NCBI RefSeq assembly: GCF_018617875.1
Contig: NZ_JACSKZ010000004.1
Coordinates: 62,001 to 126,000, forward strand
Length of the DNA stretch: 64,000 nucleotides
Source: Exiguobacterium algae
GTDB taxonomy: Bacteria > Bacillota > Bacilli > Exiguobacteriales > Exiguobacteriaceae
Direction: 5' to 3'
A model generated the notes under the pieces. The model was not told where the DNA came from and ran no database searches. It saw nothing but the letters and a program-made list of their open reading frames with translations. Within the stretch, counting starts at the first letter, position 1; each line of letters starts with the position of its first letter. Shown here piece after piece: positions 1-8,205 of the stretch. Position numbers and translations under genes: made by a program.

Positions 1-32
1 ATGAACAAATACAAGCACAGAAAAAGGGCTGA
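1..32 (+). other. Possible 3' tail of a gene left of the window
   Basis: One plus-strand frame reads EQIQAQKKG and then TGA at 30-32, about 35 bases before a strong terminator, which is how the end of a gene would look. A second frame reads a basic 19-codon tail ending in TAA at 58-60. The window edge makes the choice uncertain, so only the position is reported. Confidence 0.2.
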
Positions 33-65
33 CCTAAATACGAGGAAGCCTCTCAAATAAAATAA

Positions 66-114
66 AAAGGAGGTGGATTTCCGGTGCGTGTTCCGGAAAT
101 CTACCTCCTTTTTT
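66..114. terminator. Bidirectional terminator
   Basis: An 18-19 bp near-perfect stem (AAAGGAGGTGGATTTCCGG and its complement, one G-T pair) with an 8-base loop is followed by a T run on the plus strand and by a T-rich tract on the minus strand. It can end both a gene entering from the left and the minus-strand lia operon. Confidence 0.85.
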
Positions 115-175
115 CACTTCACTTTAACGAAAAGTACACCGCTCGTAAGGCGATGTGCTCAAATGGACTGATGTG

Positions 176-655
176 TCAGTGATTTGTCATATAGCTATAG
201 ACATAGACGTCATGGGCTTGTCCACGCTGGCGCATGTAGTTATGTAGTCGACCTTCTTGAACGAATCCATTCTTCTCAAGCATGCGTTGCGATGCGAGAT
301 TATCGATATAAACAATGGCACCGATACGTTCAATCTCACACGTCGCGGCAAACTGAAGCGCCGCGTGAAGGGCTTCCGTCGCATAACCCGAACGCCAATA
401 TTCCGGTCTGAGTTCATAACCGATTTCGGCGCGACGGTGTGACGGTGCCCGATTGTGAAATCCGATTGTTCCGATTAACACTTTTGATTCACGATGTTCA
501 ATCGCAAAACGGATGATGGCCCCCGTCTCGATTTGAGCGAGCATGTGGGTAAGCATCTGCTCCGTCTCTTCAAGCGTTTGATGCGGCTCCATCCCATAAT
601 GCTGGAGCACTCGTTCATTTGAAAAGATGGCGAACACGTGTGGAATGTCCTCCAT
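176..655 (-). CDS. GNAT acetyltransferase (RimJ/RimL type), N-terminus interrupted
   Basis: This 159-residue reading frame carries a GNAT fold of the RimJ/RimL kind, which transfers acetyl from acetyl-CoA to an amine. The acetyl-CoA-binding stretch YWRSGYATEAL and the C-terminal region NLASQRMLEKNGF are typical. The family normally begins with about 18 more residues ending TERLRLRPL. Those residues are encoded just upstream in the same frame, from an ATG at 707-709, but are cut by a TGA at 671-673. The remaining ATG at 653-655 has no convincing ribosome binding site. It is either a recent nonsense allele or a shortened enzyme. It is the last gene of the lia operon and its original start overlaps the liaR stop. 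Confidence 0.7.
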   Translation of the reverse strand: MEDIPHVFAIFSNERVLQHYGMEPHQTLEETEQMLTHMLAQIETGAIIRFAIEHRESKVLIGTIGFHNRAPSHRRAEIGYELRPEYWRSGYATEALHAALQFAATCEIERIGAIVYIDNLASQRMLEKNGFVQEGRLHNYMRQRGQAHDVYVYSYMTNH

Positions 656-670
656 TTGGAGGGGACGCAG

Positions 671-709
671 TCAAAGACGCTCTGTCTCAATCAGAGGGAG
701 CTTGTTCAT
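671..709 (-). other. Disrupted N-terminal segment of the GNAT gene (in-frame TGA)
   Basis: Reading from the ATG at 709, the codons give MNKLPLIETERL, then TGA (671-673), then LRPLQ joined in frame to the downstream GNAT frame. A CGA arginine codon changed to TGA by one transition restores the expected ETERLRLRPL. The ATG overlaps the liaR stop as ATGA, so the original start is well supported. Confidence 0.75.
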
Positions 710-1341
710 CCTTTACTCACCAAATTATGTTGAAACGCATAGACGACTGCCTGTGTCCGGTCATAGACGTCAAGCTTCGTCAAGATGTTCGACACGTGTG
801 TCTTCACTGTTTTGAGTGAGATGAACAATTCGTCCGCGATCACTTGATTCGACTTTCCTTCCGCCATAAGTTGCAAGATTTCACGCTCACGGGCTGTCAA
901 ACTTTCATGAAGCGTCATCTCCGGGTGACGTAACCGCTCGAGCATCTTCCCTGTCACCTGCGCTGCCATGACAGGATTACCGGCAGCGGTCTGTCGAATC
1001 GCGTCGGCAATCTCGTTCGCGTTGGCAGTCTTCAAAACGTAACTCATCGCTCCTGCTTCGATGACAGGGTACACTTTCTCATCATCCAGAAAACTTGTGA
1101 CGACTAAGATTTTTGCTTCTTTCCAGCTCGCTTTAATTCGTTTTGTCGATTCGACCCCGTCGACCGGTTCCATGACAAGGTCCATCAATACGACGTCCGG
1201 TTTTTCCGCAATGGCAAGTTCCGCACCTGTCGCACCGTCCGATGCCTCGCCAACCACTTCAATATCCTCTTGTGTCGACAAAAAGGCGGATACGCCAGCT
1301 CGGACCATTTCGTGATCATCAATTAATACGACTCGAATCAT
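706..1341 (-). CDS. liaR: Response regulator LiaR-like (NarL/FixJ family)
   Basis: The 211-residue protein has an N-terminal receiver domain (acidic pair DD at 9-10, phospho-acceptor in VLMDLVM near residue 54, K near 104) and a C-terminal LuxR-type helix-turn-helix (LTAREREILQLMAEGKSNQVIADELFI). It lies directly after the LiaS-like kinase gene with a 2-base gap, the order found in lia/vra cell-envelope-stress systems. LiaR~P is known to activate its own operon. Its stop codon overlaps the ATG of the downstream GNAT gene. Confidence 0.9.
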   Translation of the reverse strand: MIRVVLIDDHEMVRAGVSAFLSTQEDIEVVGEASDGATGAELAIAEKPDVVLMDLVMEPVDGVESTKRIKASWKEAKILVVTSFLDDEKVYPVIEAGAMSYVLKTANANEIADAIRQTAAGNPVMAAQVTGKMLERLRHPEMTLHESLTAREREILQLMAEGKSNQVIADELFISLKTVKTHVSNILTKLDVYDRTQAVVYAFQHNLVSKG

Positions 1342-1343
1342 TG

Positions 1344-2366
1344 TTACCCCTCCACTTGTTGTTTCACGCGCACTTCGATCTGTGTTCCGACGCCCGGGAC
1401 ACTGACAAGGCGTAACGTTCCGCCCACTTCCGCCGTACGTTCTCTTATCGATTGTAATCCATACGAAGCGACTTGTGTATCGTCCACATTAAATCCGACC
1501 CCATCATCGTTGATTTTCAAAATGACGGTTTGCTGTACCGTACGCATCTCAATTTCCAATCGTTTTGCTTTGGCATGACGAAGCGTATTACTGATTGCTT
1601 CCTGCACGATTCGGAACAACTCGTTCTCCGTATGACGAGAGAGATGAACCTCCTCAAGACGCCAAATCAGTTCGGTTGATTGTTTTCGTGATAATTCTTC
1701 AAGTAAACGTTCGATTCCTGTTTTAAGGGTCATCCCTTCAAGTTCGACCGGGCGAAGCTGCAGCAGCAAGGAACGCATCTCGGCTTGGGCGGTCTGCGCC
1801 ATCAGTTCGACTTGTTCCATTTGTTTGGTAGCTACTTCCGGCTTCGTCCGCATCGTTTGTTTCACCGCTGTCGTCATCATCGAAATCGCATACAGTTGTT
1901 GACTGACCGAATCATGCAGTTCTCGCGCGACACGACGTCGTTCTTCTACAACCGCTTCACTCCGTGCTTCCTCCACGCTGATGGGACGGTCCCCGACACG
2001 CTTCGCCATCTCAATCATTTCCTGACGTTGCTTCGCAATTCGCACAATGCGTTCAAGCGTATCCCGGTATGGAGACAACGGGCGGAATGTGATTTCTTTT
2101 TGGTTCTCCAGTTTCCATAAGGCGTTGGCCACCTCACGAAAATCTCGTCGTAAATAAAAGTACGAAGCGACTCCAAAAATACTTCCGATCAATACTGCGA
2201 TGACAAGAATGGACAGACCGAAAGGCAACCCTTCTCCACCTGAAAATAAATCACTGAGTGAAGTCGAGTCACCTATAAGAAAGGCTAATGTGATGAAGAA
2301 AGCCGTCAACAGACTACTGAATAACTGGTGCCACACGACCGTTCTTGGATAGGAATCTTTTTTCAT
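1344..2366 (-). CDS. liaS: Sensor histidine kinase LiaS-like
   Basis: A 340-residue membrane kinase with two N-terminal transmembrane helices separated by a very short loop (intramembrane-sensing type), a linker, a HisKA_3 phospho-acceptor region RRVARELHDSVSQQLYAIS with the acceptor His in ELHDS, and a C-terminal HATPase domain (EAISNTLRHAKA, DDGVGF, YGLQSIRERT). In the family it phosphorylates LiaR and is held inactive by LiaF. It overlaps liaF by 4 bases, indicating translational coupling. Confidence 0.9.
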   Translation of the reverse strand: MKKDSYPRTVVWHQLFSSLLTAFFITLAFLIGDSTSLSDLFSGGEGLPFGLSILVIAVLIGSIFGVASYFYLRRDFREVANALWKLENQKEITFRPLSPYRDTLERIVRIAKQRQEMIEMAKRVGDRPISVEEARSEAVVEERRRVARELHDSVSQQLYAISMMTTAVKQTMRTKPEVATKQMEQVELMAQTAQAEMRSLLLQLRPVELEGMTLKTGIERLLEELSRKQSTELIWRLEEVHLSRHTENELFRIVQEAISNTLRHAKAKRLEIEMRTVQQTVILKINDDGVGFNVDDTQVASYGLQSIRERTAEVGGTLRLVSVPGVGTQIEVRVKQQVEG

Positions 2367-3052
2367 ACCGTCATCACCTCGACACTTCCGCTCATGAGCA
2401 CGATATGAATTCTTACTTTCCGAGTCGCATCCACATAGTCGTCTGACGCTTTATAGAAACGACGGTTAAATACCGGTGAATAGTTCGATTCGTCGACTTG
2501 AATTTTTCCAAAACCGATCGAGGCGTCAATCGAATAGTCGTAACCCGCTGGAATTAAAATCCGGATATCGCCCGCCAACCCGTTTAAAAGCAAGAAGGTC
2601 TCGCCTTCCGGAATAATCGCTTGCGATAAATCCATTTCGACATCTCGTAGTAAGAAAAATTCATTTGTGTCACGCAATACATAATGCCCTGTCTCTTTAG
2701 ACCCAAATGAAAAGGCCTGCTCTTGACGAAGGTGTGTCCGGACTCTCGATTGGGCCGGACGGTTTTTGTATAAGCGATATCCAAAAAGGAGCAACATGCC
2801 TGACAAGACAAAGCCAAAGGCTGCGGATGAGAAGATCAATCCGATGAGCATGATGCCACCGATCGCATAGAAAACATAACTCGCGGACTGCTTTCCTTTT
2901 CGACTAAAACGCCGTCCGATGTATAACAGTAACAGTGGAAGAATCATGCTGAATAAGACGCCATTCCCACCCGTCACGATATCAATGAAAAGTCCGACTG
3001 AAAATAAAATGATCATAAATCCGATGATTTGACGTGTGTTCCAACGCTCCAT
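2363..3052 (-). CDS. liaF: LiaF-like negative regulator of the LiaSR system
   Basis: About 229 residues. The N-terminal half has several hydrophobic helices (IIGFMIILFSVGLFIDI and following) and the C-terminal half is the soluble LiaF C-terminal domain (AIIPEGETFLLLNGLAGDIRILIP). LiaF in relatives represses LiaS. The start at 3052 is preferred over an upstream ATG at 3085 because AAAGGGGGAAGGGAC stands just before it. The neighbours liaS and liaR confirm the assignment. Confidence 0.85.
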   Translation of the reverse strand: MERWNTRQIIGFMIILFSVGLFIDIVTGGNGVLFSMILPLLLLYIGRRFSRKGKQSASYVFYAIGGIMLIGLIFSSAAFGFVLSGMLLLFGYRLYKNRPAQSRVRTHLRQEQAFSFGSKETGHYVLRDTNEFFLLRDVEMDLSQAIIPEGETFLLLNGLAGDIRILIPAGYDYSIDASIGFGKIQVDESNYSPVFNRRFYKASDDYVDATRKVRIHIVLMSGSVEVMTV

Positions 3053-3140
3053 GTCCCTTCCCCCTTTCTCAATATGTATCATCATTGAAGCAAAGAAAGC
3101 GATGACCTATATTTAATTAGGCCATCGCCGAACCGTGACG

Positions 3141-3785
3141 TCAATCTTGTTTAAAACGACGTTCCAGTTCTTTTAATTTTGCTTCAAAATCATCCTCATC
3201 TGATTCATCCGCTTGTTTTTCTGAAGCAGGTTCTTCCTTCTTCTCTTCATCTGTAAACGGATGTGACTGTGAAGCATTTTGACCGAAAATTTGGTCGAGT
3301 GCCCCTTTGAGTAAATCTAAATTCTCACGCATCGCAAACTCGTAACGTTTGTTCTGCATTTCATCCAGCTTCAATTTCATCTCAAGGGCTCGGCGTTCAA
3401 GGTCATCCAGCTCGCGTTCCCCTTCATCGATCAATCCTTCGAAGTAACGGTACTGTTCACCGTAATGTTTCGATTCTAAAGCCGCACGTTCCGCAAGCTT
3501 CTCTTCTCCCGCTTGTTTTGCGAGTTCTGTTTGCTCATAACGTTTATCCGCCATCTTCTTCGCTTCGTCTCGTTTTGACGCAAGTTCCGAAAGCAATGTA
3601 CGTTGCCGTTCTACTAAGCGTTCAACGGAAAACGCTTCTTTTTCCGCGCCACGGATGTGACGGTTCAATTCAGCTTCTCCACTCGATCGCGGCATCTCTT
3701 TATCTTGGAACTTCTTCATTTCTTTTGAAATCTCTTTCGTTAACTCATTCGCTAATTCACGAAACTGATCAAACGGTGTCTTCAT
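3141..3785 (-). CDS. Coiled-coil PspA/LiaH-like protein
   Basis: A 214-residue, highly charged, almost entirely helical protein without signal peptide, in the position held by liaH in Bacillus. Long heptad-rich stretches run through residues 40-160, and the C-terminus is acidic and then basic (DDFEAKLKELERRFKQD). PspA/LiaH proteins form membrane-protecting oligomers under envelope stress. Similarity is judged from layout and coiled-coil nature rather than clear sequence motifs. The start at 3785 has the ideal site AAGGAGGATTCTATA. Confidence 0.65.
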   Translation of the reverse strand: MKTPFDQFRELANELTKEISKEMKKFQDKEMPRSSGEAELNRHIRGAEKEAFSVERLVERQRTLLSELASKRDEAKKMADKRYEQTELAKQAGEEKLAERAALESKHYGEQYRYFEGLIDEGERELDDLERRALEMKLKLDEMQNKRYEFAMRENLDLLKGALDQIFGQNASQSHPFTDEEKKEEPASEKQADESDEDDFEAKLKELERRFKQD

Positions 3786-3808
3786 TATAGAATCCTCCTT
3801 ATGAAATC

Positions 3809-4192
3809 TTAACGACGATTTACAAACTTCTGCCAAACTTGATCGAACTGTTGAAAGCTGCTGCGCCCTGCACGTGATCCGTCTGCATTCAAAATCTCGA
3901 CGTCACGTTTTTCACCTGTATACATCATATACCCTTTGAACAACAACCATGCGACGACAATTCCAACGAGCGCCCAAATGTTCGAGAGCATCGTGGCAAT
4001 CCCGATGATCGCCAGGATACCATAGACAATTTTAGCGCCGACATGTGTCACAGCCTTAAATCGAACTCCAGCCCAAAGTGTCAACAATGCCCCTAGTCCG
4101 AATAAGATCATATTCGGCAAAGAACCGAGCAACACGAGCACTAGCGCGACTGCGGCTATGATGAACAGCACCTTTTTCACTTGGTGATTCAT
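3809..4192 (-). CDS. LiaI-like small membrane protein
   Basis: 127 residues with three or four hydrophobic helices (VLFIIAAVALVLVLLG, MILFGLGALLTLWAG, IVYGILAIIGIATML, IWALVGIVVAWLLF) and a soluble tail ending DQVWQKFVNRR. Length, topology and the aromatic, charged end resemble LiaI of B. subtilis, the membrane anchor for LiaH. It is the first gene of the operon, 23 bases before the LiaH-like gene, with AGGAGGGATGACAG before the ATG. No liaG homologue is present in this operon. Confidence 0.65.
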   Translation of the reverse strand: MNHQVKKVLFIIAAVALVLVLLGSLPNMILFGLGALLTLWAGVRFKAVTHVGAKIVYGILAIIGIATMLSNIWALVGIVVAWLLFKGYMMYTGEKRDVEILNADGSRAGRSSFQQFDQVWQKFVNRR

Positions 4193-4315
4193 CTGTCATC
4201 CCTCCTCGTTAAGTACACTCTAATCATAATACGTTATTTTTCATAGGTCGACGAGCGGAAGGCTTGTTTTGGCTCAGTCTGTAGACCGATATGTCAGCGG
4301 TTTCAAAAAGTGTGG

Positions 4316-4321
4316 TACACT
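4316..4321 (+). promoter_or_regulatory. Extended -10 promoter for the rsgA leader
   Basis: TGGTACACT carries the TGn extension directly before TACACT, which could offset a weak -35 (TGTCAG at 4292-4297). Transcription would begin near 4328, giving a leader of about 110 bases before the GTPase start. Confidence 0.45.
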
Positions 4322-4353
4322 CAGCTTATCGAACAATGAAAGGATGATGTTTT

Positions 4354-4422
4354 ATGAGCAACTTGATGACTGTACACCACCTCATATCAGCGAACCGGAG
4401 GGCTGTCGTCCTCCAACATTAA
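4354..4422 (+). CDS. Leader peptide upstream of rsgA (22 aa)
   Basis: A short ORF starts at ATG 4354 behind AAAGGATGATGTTTT. It encodes a 22-residue peptide beginning MSNLMT, containing NRRAVVLQH, and stopping at TAA 4420-4422. The stop overlaps the Shine-Dalgarno of the next gene, and codons 15-20 run through two competing hairpins. This is the arrangement of erm/cat-type translational attenuators. The inducing signal is unknown. Confidence 0.5.
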   Translation: MSNLMTVHHLISANRRAVVLQH

Positions 4423-4430
4423 AAGGAGGA
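4397..4430 (+). promoter_or_regulatory. Alternative SD-sequestering hairpins (translational attenuator)
   Basis: TCCTCC at 4409-4414 can pair either with GGAGGG at 4397-4402 (loop 6) or with GGAGGA at 4425-4430 (loop 10). The latter is the Shine-Dalgarno of the GTPase gene. A ribosome pausing late in the leader peptide would cover TCCTCC and expose the SD. The pairing is seen directly; the switching is inference. Confidence 0.55.
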
Positions 4431-4436
4431 TTCTAT

Positions 4437-5423
4437 TTGTTCCAACAAACTAAAACGGGACGTGTCACGGCACAGTTCCAACATCTTTATACGGTATCCA
4501 TTGGAGAGAACGCTTATATGTGCGGAGTTTCCGGAAAGTTTCGGCATGACGCCGAAACTGAACGAGATTTTCCCGTCATCGGAGACTATGTCGAGTTTCA
4601 AATTCGCGAATACGATCAAGGGACGATTCACCGTCTTCTTGAGCGTCGGACGGTCCTTTCCCGGGCCGCCGCCGGCAACGAGACGCGCGAACAATTGATC
4701 TGCGCGAATGTCGACTACCTACTCATTACGATGGCTTGCGGACATGACTTCAACATGCGTCGCCTCGAGCGTTATACACTCGCCGCTTGGGATACCGGCG
4801 CCATCCCACTCATTATTTTAACGAAAGCAGACCAAACGGATGACATTGAGTCGCTCATAGAAGACGTCACCATGACCGCACCGGGAATTGACGTATTCGC
4901 CGTCAATTCCATCACGGGTGAAGGCGTCAATCACCTCCGTGCCTCCATCCCAAGCGAGAGTACGCTCGCACTCGTCGGCTCGTCAGGTGTCGGGAAATCC
5001 ACATTGACGAACGCCCTGGCCATGAAGCCCTTGGCCGAGACACAGACCGTACGAGCGCAGGACGAGCGTGGAAAGCATACAACGACTCACCGGGAATTGT
5101 TCCAGATTGATGATTTTTATGTCATCGACACACCCGGAATGCGAGAATTCGGTCTATGGGACGGTGGTGACCATCTCGACGAGACGTTTCGTGATATCGA
5201 GACATTGGCCGCATCCTGCCGCTTCCGCGACTGTACCCACCTCAAAGAACCAGGCTGTGCCGTGCAACAGGCCATCACGGATGGAACGCTGGATGCCAAA
5301 CGGTATGCCAACTATGTCAAACTCGAGCGAGAGTTAAAATATGTTGAAAAACGGCAAGCCGAGGCGACACGTCTTGCCGAGAAGAAAAAACGAAATCCTA
5401 AAACCGCATCGAAACGCACATAA
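4437..5423 (+). CDS. rsgA: RsgA/YloQ-family circularly permuted GTPase
   Basis: A 328-residue GTPase that in the family matures and checks the 30S ribosomal subunit. The OB-fold at the N-terminus is followed by permuted G motifs: TKAD (G4), then GSSGVGKST (G1), then DTPG (G3), and a zinc knuckle CRFRDCTHLKEPGCAV. The C-terminal tail is basic. The start is TTG at 4437 because AAAAGGAGGA lies 6 bases upstream; an earlier in-frame ATG at 4269 would lie upstream of the candidate promoter. Many Bacilli keep the housekeeping rsgA beside prkC, so this stand-alone copy is probably a paralogue. Expression appears to depend on a leader peptide. Confidence 0.85.
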   Translation: MFQQTKTGRVTAQFQHLYTVSIGENAYMCGVSGKFRHDAETERDFPVIGDYVEFQIREYDQGTIHRLLERRTVLSRAAAGNETREQLICANVDYLLITMACGHDFNMRRLERYTLAAWDTGAIPLIILTKADQTDDIESLIEDVTMTAPGIDVFAVNSITGEGVNHLRASIPSESTLALVGSSGVGKSTLTNALAMKPLAETQTVRAQDERGKHTTTHRELFQIDDFYVIDTPGMREFGLWDGGDHLDETFRDIETLAASCRFRDCTHLKEPGCAVQQAITDGTLDAKRYANYVKLERELKYVEKRQAEATRLAEKKKRNPKTASKRT

Positions 5424-5459
5424 ACAAACAATCCAATTTAATCAGTTGAAGCCAGTTAA

Positions 5460-5490
5460 GGAGCTACGAATTTCCGTAGCTTCTTTTTTT
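5460..5490 (+). terminator. Terminator of rsgA
   Basis: A 9 bp stem (GGAGCTACG with CGTAGCTTC, one wobble) and a 6-base loop is followed by eight T. Confidence 0.85.
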
Positions 5491-5505
5491 ATTCATCAAT
5501 TGAAT

Positions 5506-5534
5506 TTGACAGTTGCTCATTACAGGCATAATAT
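5506..5534 (+). promoter_or_regulatory. Sigma-A promoter of mntH
   Basis: A perfect -35 TTGACA (5506-5511), a 17-base spacer and a -10 TAATAT (5529-5534). The predicted transcription start is near 5541, just before the MntR box. Confidence 0.85.
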
Positions 5535-5550
5535 TGCGTTATACAAATAA

Positions 5551-5569
5551 AGTTGCCTAAAGGAAACTT
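5551..5569 (+). promoter_or_regulatory. MntR operator
   Basis: AGTTGCCTAAAGGAAACTT is nearly identical to the known Bacillus MntR site (TTTGCCTTAAGGAAAC). It lies just after the transcription start, so Mn-loaded MntR would block mntH transcription. Confidence 0.8.
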
Positions 5570-5602
5570 ATTGGCTTACACACAAAAAAAGAAAGAAGGA
5601 TC

Positions 5603-6856
5603 ATGATGCTGAACGAAGCAATGACACATGATAGTCAACCATCTGTATTTAAAAAAATGAAAACATTACTCCCGTTTCTTGGTCCTGCCTTCGTCGCTTC
5701 TGTCGCCTATATCGACCCGGGGAACTATGCGACAAATATCGCCGCCGGTTCGCAATTTGGCTACTTGCTACTCTGGGTCATTTTACTCGCGAACTTGATG
5801 GCCGGTTTGATCCAGACGCTATCCGCAAAAATCGGCATCGCCACGGGGAAAAACTTGCCTGAAATTTGCCGAGACCGCTTCTCGAAGAAAACATCGATTT
5901 TCCTATGGATTCAGGCCGAATTGATGATTATGGCGACCGATCTCGCTGAGTTCGTCGGTGCCGCACTCGGAATCTATCTCGTATTTGACGTCACCCTCAT
6001 TCAAGCAGCACTCCTTGCGGCGGCAGGTTCTTTCGCCATTTTAGAAGTACAGCGACGGGGATATCGTCCGCTTGAGACCATCGTGACCGGAATGCTGCTC
6101 GTCGTCGCACTGGCGTTCGCCGTGCAGACATTTAGTGCACATCCGGAAGCAAGACCCCTTTTGTCGGGATTATTGATTCCACGCTTTGACGGTTCTGAAA
6201 GTATTTTGTTAGCCGCCGGGATTTTAGGGGCGACGGTCATGCCTCACGCTATTTATCTGCATTCCGCATTGACGCAACGACGGATTGTCGGAAAGAACAC
6301 AGCAGAACGAAAACGGATTATGAAGTTTGAACGAATCGATGTCACGATTGCGATGATTCTCGCTGGAGCCATCAACGCAAGCATGCTCATCATCGCTGCA
6401 GCGGTCTTCTATAAAAATGGTCTCATCGTCAGTGACCTCGAAATCGCACACCAACATTTTGAATCGTTCCTCGGTTCTCCGATTGCCTTACTGTTCGGCA
6501 TCGGGCTGATGGTCGCCGGTCTTTCGAGTGCTTCCGTCGGGACGTTGGCCGGAGATGTCGTCATGCAAGGATATATTCGTAAGCACATTCCGATTTATTT
6601 ACGCCGCGTCATCACGATGACACCGCCGTTATTACTGATTCTTTCAGGGATCAACCTCAGTAAAGCGCTCGTATGGAGTCAAGTCGTCCTGTCGTTCGGT
6701 ATCGCGTTCGCGCTCGTCCCGCTACTCATGTTTACGAGCAACAAACAGTTGATGGGTAAACTCGTCAACCATCGCCTTACGACACTGATTGGATGGGTGA
6801 TTACCGGAATCGTCATCGCGTTGAACCTCTTTTTGGTCGCGCAAACTTTCTTGTGA
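5603..6856 (+). CDS. mntH: Nramp Mn2+/H+ symporter MntH
   Basis: 417 residues and about eleven transmembrane helices. The Nramp metal-site motif DPGNYATN is in helix 1 and the second one, MPHAIYLHSAL, in helix 6. In Bacilli this carrier imports Mn2+ with protons under manganese limitation. The start follows AAGAAGGATC; a second ATG lies one codon later and cannot be excluded. The upstream MntR box and promoter fit single-gene control by manganese. Confidence 0.95.
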   Translation: MMLNEAMTHDSQPSVFKKMKTLLPFLGPAFVASVAYIDPGNYATNIAAGSQFGYLLLWVILLANLMAGLIQTLSAKIGIATGKNLPEICRDRFSKKTSIFLWIQAELMIMATDLAEFVGAALGIYLVFDVTLIQAALLAAAGSFAILEVQRRGYRPLETIVTGMLLVVALAFAVQTFSAHPEARPLLSGLLIPRFDGSESILLAAGILGATVMPHAIYLHSALTQRRIVGKNTAERKRIMKFERIDVTIAMILAGAINASMLIIAAAVFYKNGLIVSDLEIAHQHFESFLGSPIALLFGIGLMVAGLSSASVGTLAGDVVMQGYIRKHIPIYLRRVITMTPPLLLILSGINLSKALVWSQVVLSFGIAFALVPLLMFTSNKQLMGKLVNHRLTTLIGWVITGIVIALNLFLVAQTFL

Positions 6857-6970
6857 TTTGTTCATTGAACTGACATGAAAATCCGGTCATAAGACTCGTA
6901 AGTAAGCGGTTTCTTCGTTACAATGAATTCGATTGTCAAAGACAAAATTGGATTCATTAGGGAGAGAAAC

Positions 6971-8197
6971 ATGAAGACATTGAATGAACGCGCTTTAGAG
7001 ATGCATGCTTTACATCACGGAAAGCTGGAAACAACACCAAAAGTAAACGTCGATTCGAAAGAAGCACTCAGCCTCGCCTATTCACCAGGTGTCGCAGAGC
7101 CTTGTCGCCGGATTGCGGAAAATAAAGAACGCTCATATGATTACACACTCCGCGCCAATACGGTTGCTGTCGTTTCTGACGGGAGCGCCGTGCTCGGGCT
7201 TGGCAACATCGGACCCGAAGCGGCCCTTCCGGTCATGGAAGGAAAAGCTGTCCTCTTCAAAAGTTTCGCTGGTGTTGATGCGTTCCCGATCTGCTTGGAC
7301 ACCCATGACGTTGACGAGATTGTACGGACCGTCGAGCTACTTGCTCCGACATTTGGAGCTGTCAACTTGGAAGACATTAAAGCGCCAGAATGCTTTGAAA
7401 TCGAAAATCGATTAAAGCAGTCGTTACCGATCCCCATTTTCCACGACGATCAACATGGAACGGCCATTGTCGTTTTGGCAGGTCTGGTGAATGCATTACG
7501 GTTGGTCAACAAAACAATGCCGGAGCTCCGCATTGTCATGAATGGTGCTGGCGCCGCCGGAATTGCCATCGCCAAGCTTCTCAAGCGATTCGGCGTCGAA
7601 GATCTCGTGATTTGTGATACGAAAGGTGCGATTTACGAAGGTCGTGTAGAGGGAATGAATCCTTTCAAAGAACAGATTGCCAAAGAGACCAACTCGAAGC
7701 GTCATGAAGGCTCCCTGGCCGACGTATTAGTGGACGCCGATGTGATGATTGGAGTCTCAGCAGCCGGTGCAGTCACTGAAGACATGGTACGGTCAATGGC
7801 TACCGATTCAATTATTTTCGCCCTTGCCAACCCGGTCCCTGAAATCATGCCGGACCTCGCCTTCTCTTCTGGTGCACGAATCGTGGCGACCGGACGCTCT
7901 GACTTTGCGAACCAGGTAAACAACGTCCTTGCCTTCCCGGGAATTTTCCGAGGAGCATTAGATGTACGTGCGACCGAAATCAATGATGAAATGAAAGAAG
8001 CGGCCGTCCATGCCATCGCCGATCTTTTGTCAGAACAAGATTTGGTGGAGGGCATCGTCATTCCAAGCCCATTCGATGAACGGGTTGCGCCAGCCGTCGC
8101 CATCGCAGTCGCAAAGACAGCCGTCGAGACGGGCGTTGCCCGACTCCCATTCAACCAGGAAGCCATTCATCGCCATGTGGTCGAGAAACATCTCTAA
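6971..8197 (+). CDS. ytsJ: NAD(P)-dependent malic enzyme (YtsJ type)
   Basis: 408 residues. It oxidatively decarboxylates malate to pyruvate, yielding NAD(P)H. The catalytic and substrate regions (SLAYSPGVAEPC, GNIGPEAALPVMEGKA, NLEDIKAPECFEIE, FHDDQHGTAIV) and the nucleotide-binding GAGAAGIAI are all intact, and the C-terminus matches the short bacterial form (YtsJ is 410 residues). The start at 6971 follows AGGGAGAGAAAC; an in-frame ATG at 6923 lacks a binding site. A terminator follows directly. Confidence 0.9.
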   Translation: MKTLNERALEMHALHHGKLETTPKVNVDSKEALSLAYSPGVAEPCRRIAENKERSYDYTLRANTVAVVSDGSAVLGLGNIGPEAALPVMEGKAVLFKSFAGVDAFPICLDTHDVDEIVRTVELLAPTFGAVNLEDIKAPECFEIENRLKQSLPIPIFHDDQHGTAIVVLAGLVNALRLVNKTMPELRIVMNGAGAAGIAIAKLLKRFGVEDLVICDTKGAIYEGRVEGMNPFKEQIAKETNSKRHEGSLADVLVDADVMIGVSAAGAVTEDMVRSMATDSIIFALANPVPEIMPDLAFSSGARIVATGRSDFANQVNNVLAFPGIFRGALDVRATEINDEMKEAAVHAIADLLSEQDLVEGIVIPSPFDERVAPAVAIAVAKTAVETGVARLPFNQEAIHRHVVEKHL

Positions 8198-8205
8198 ATC
8201 TATGA

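Noticed and set aside
4269-4436. Longer N-terminus of the RsgA GTPase from an in-frame ATG at 4269
   Set aside because: The extra residues do not resemble the OB-fold family start, there is no ribosome binding site at 4269, and this stretch holds the promoter, leader ORF and hairpins.
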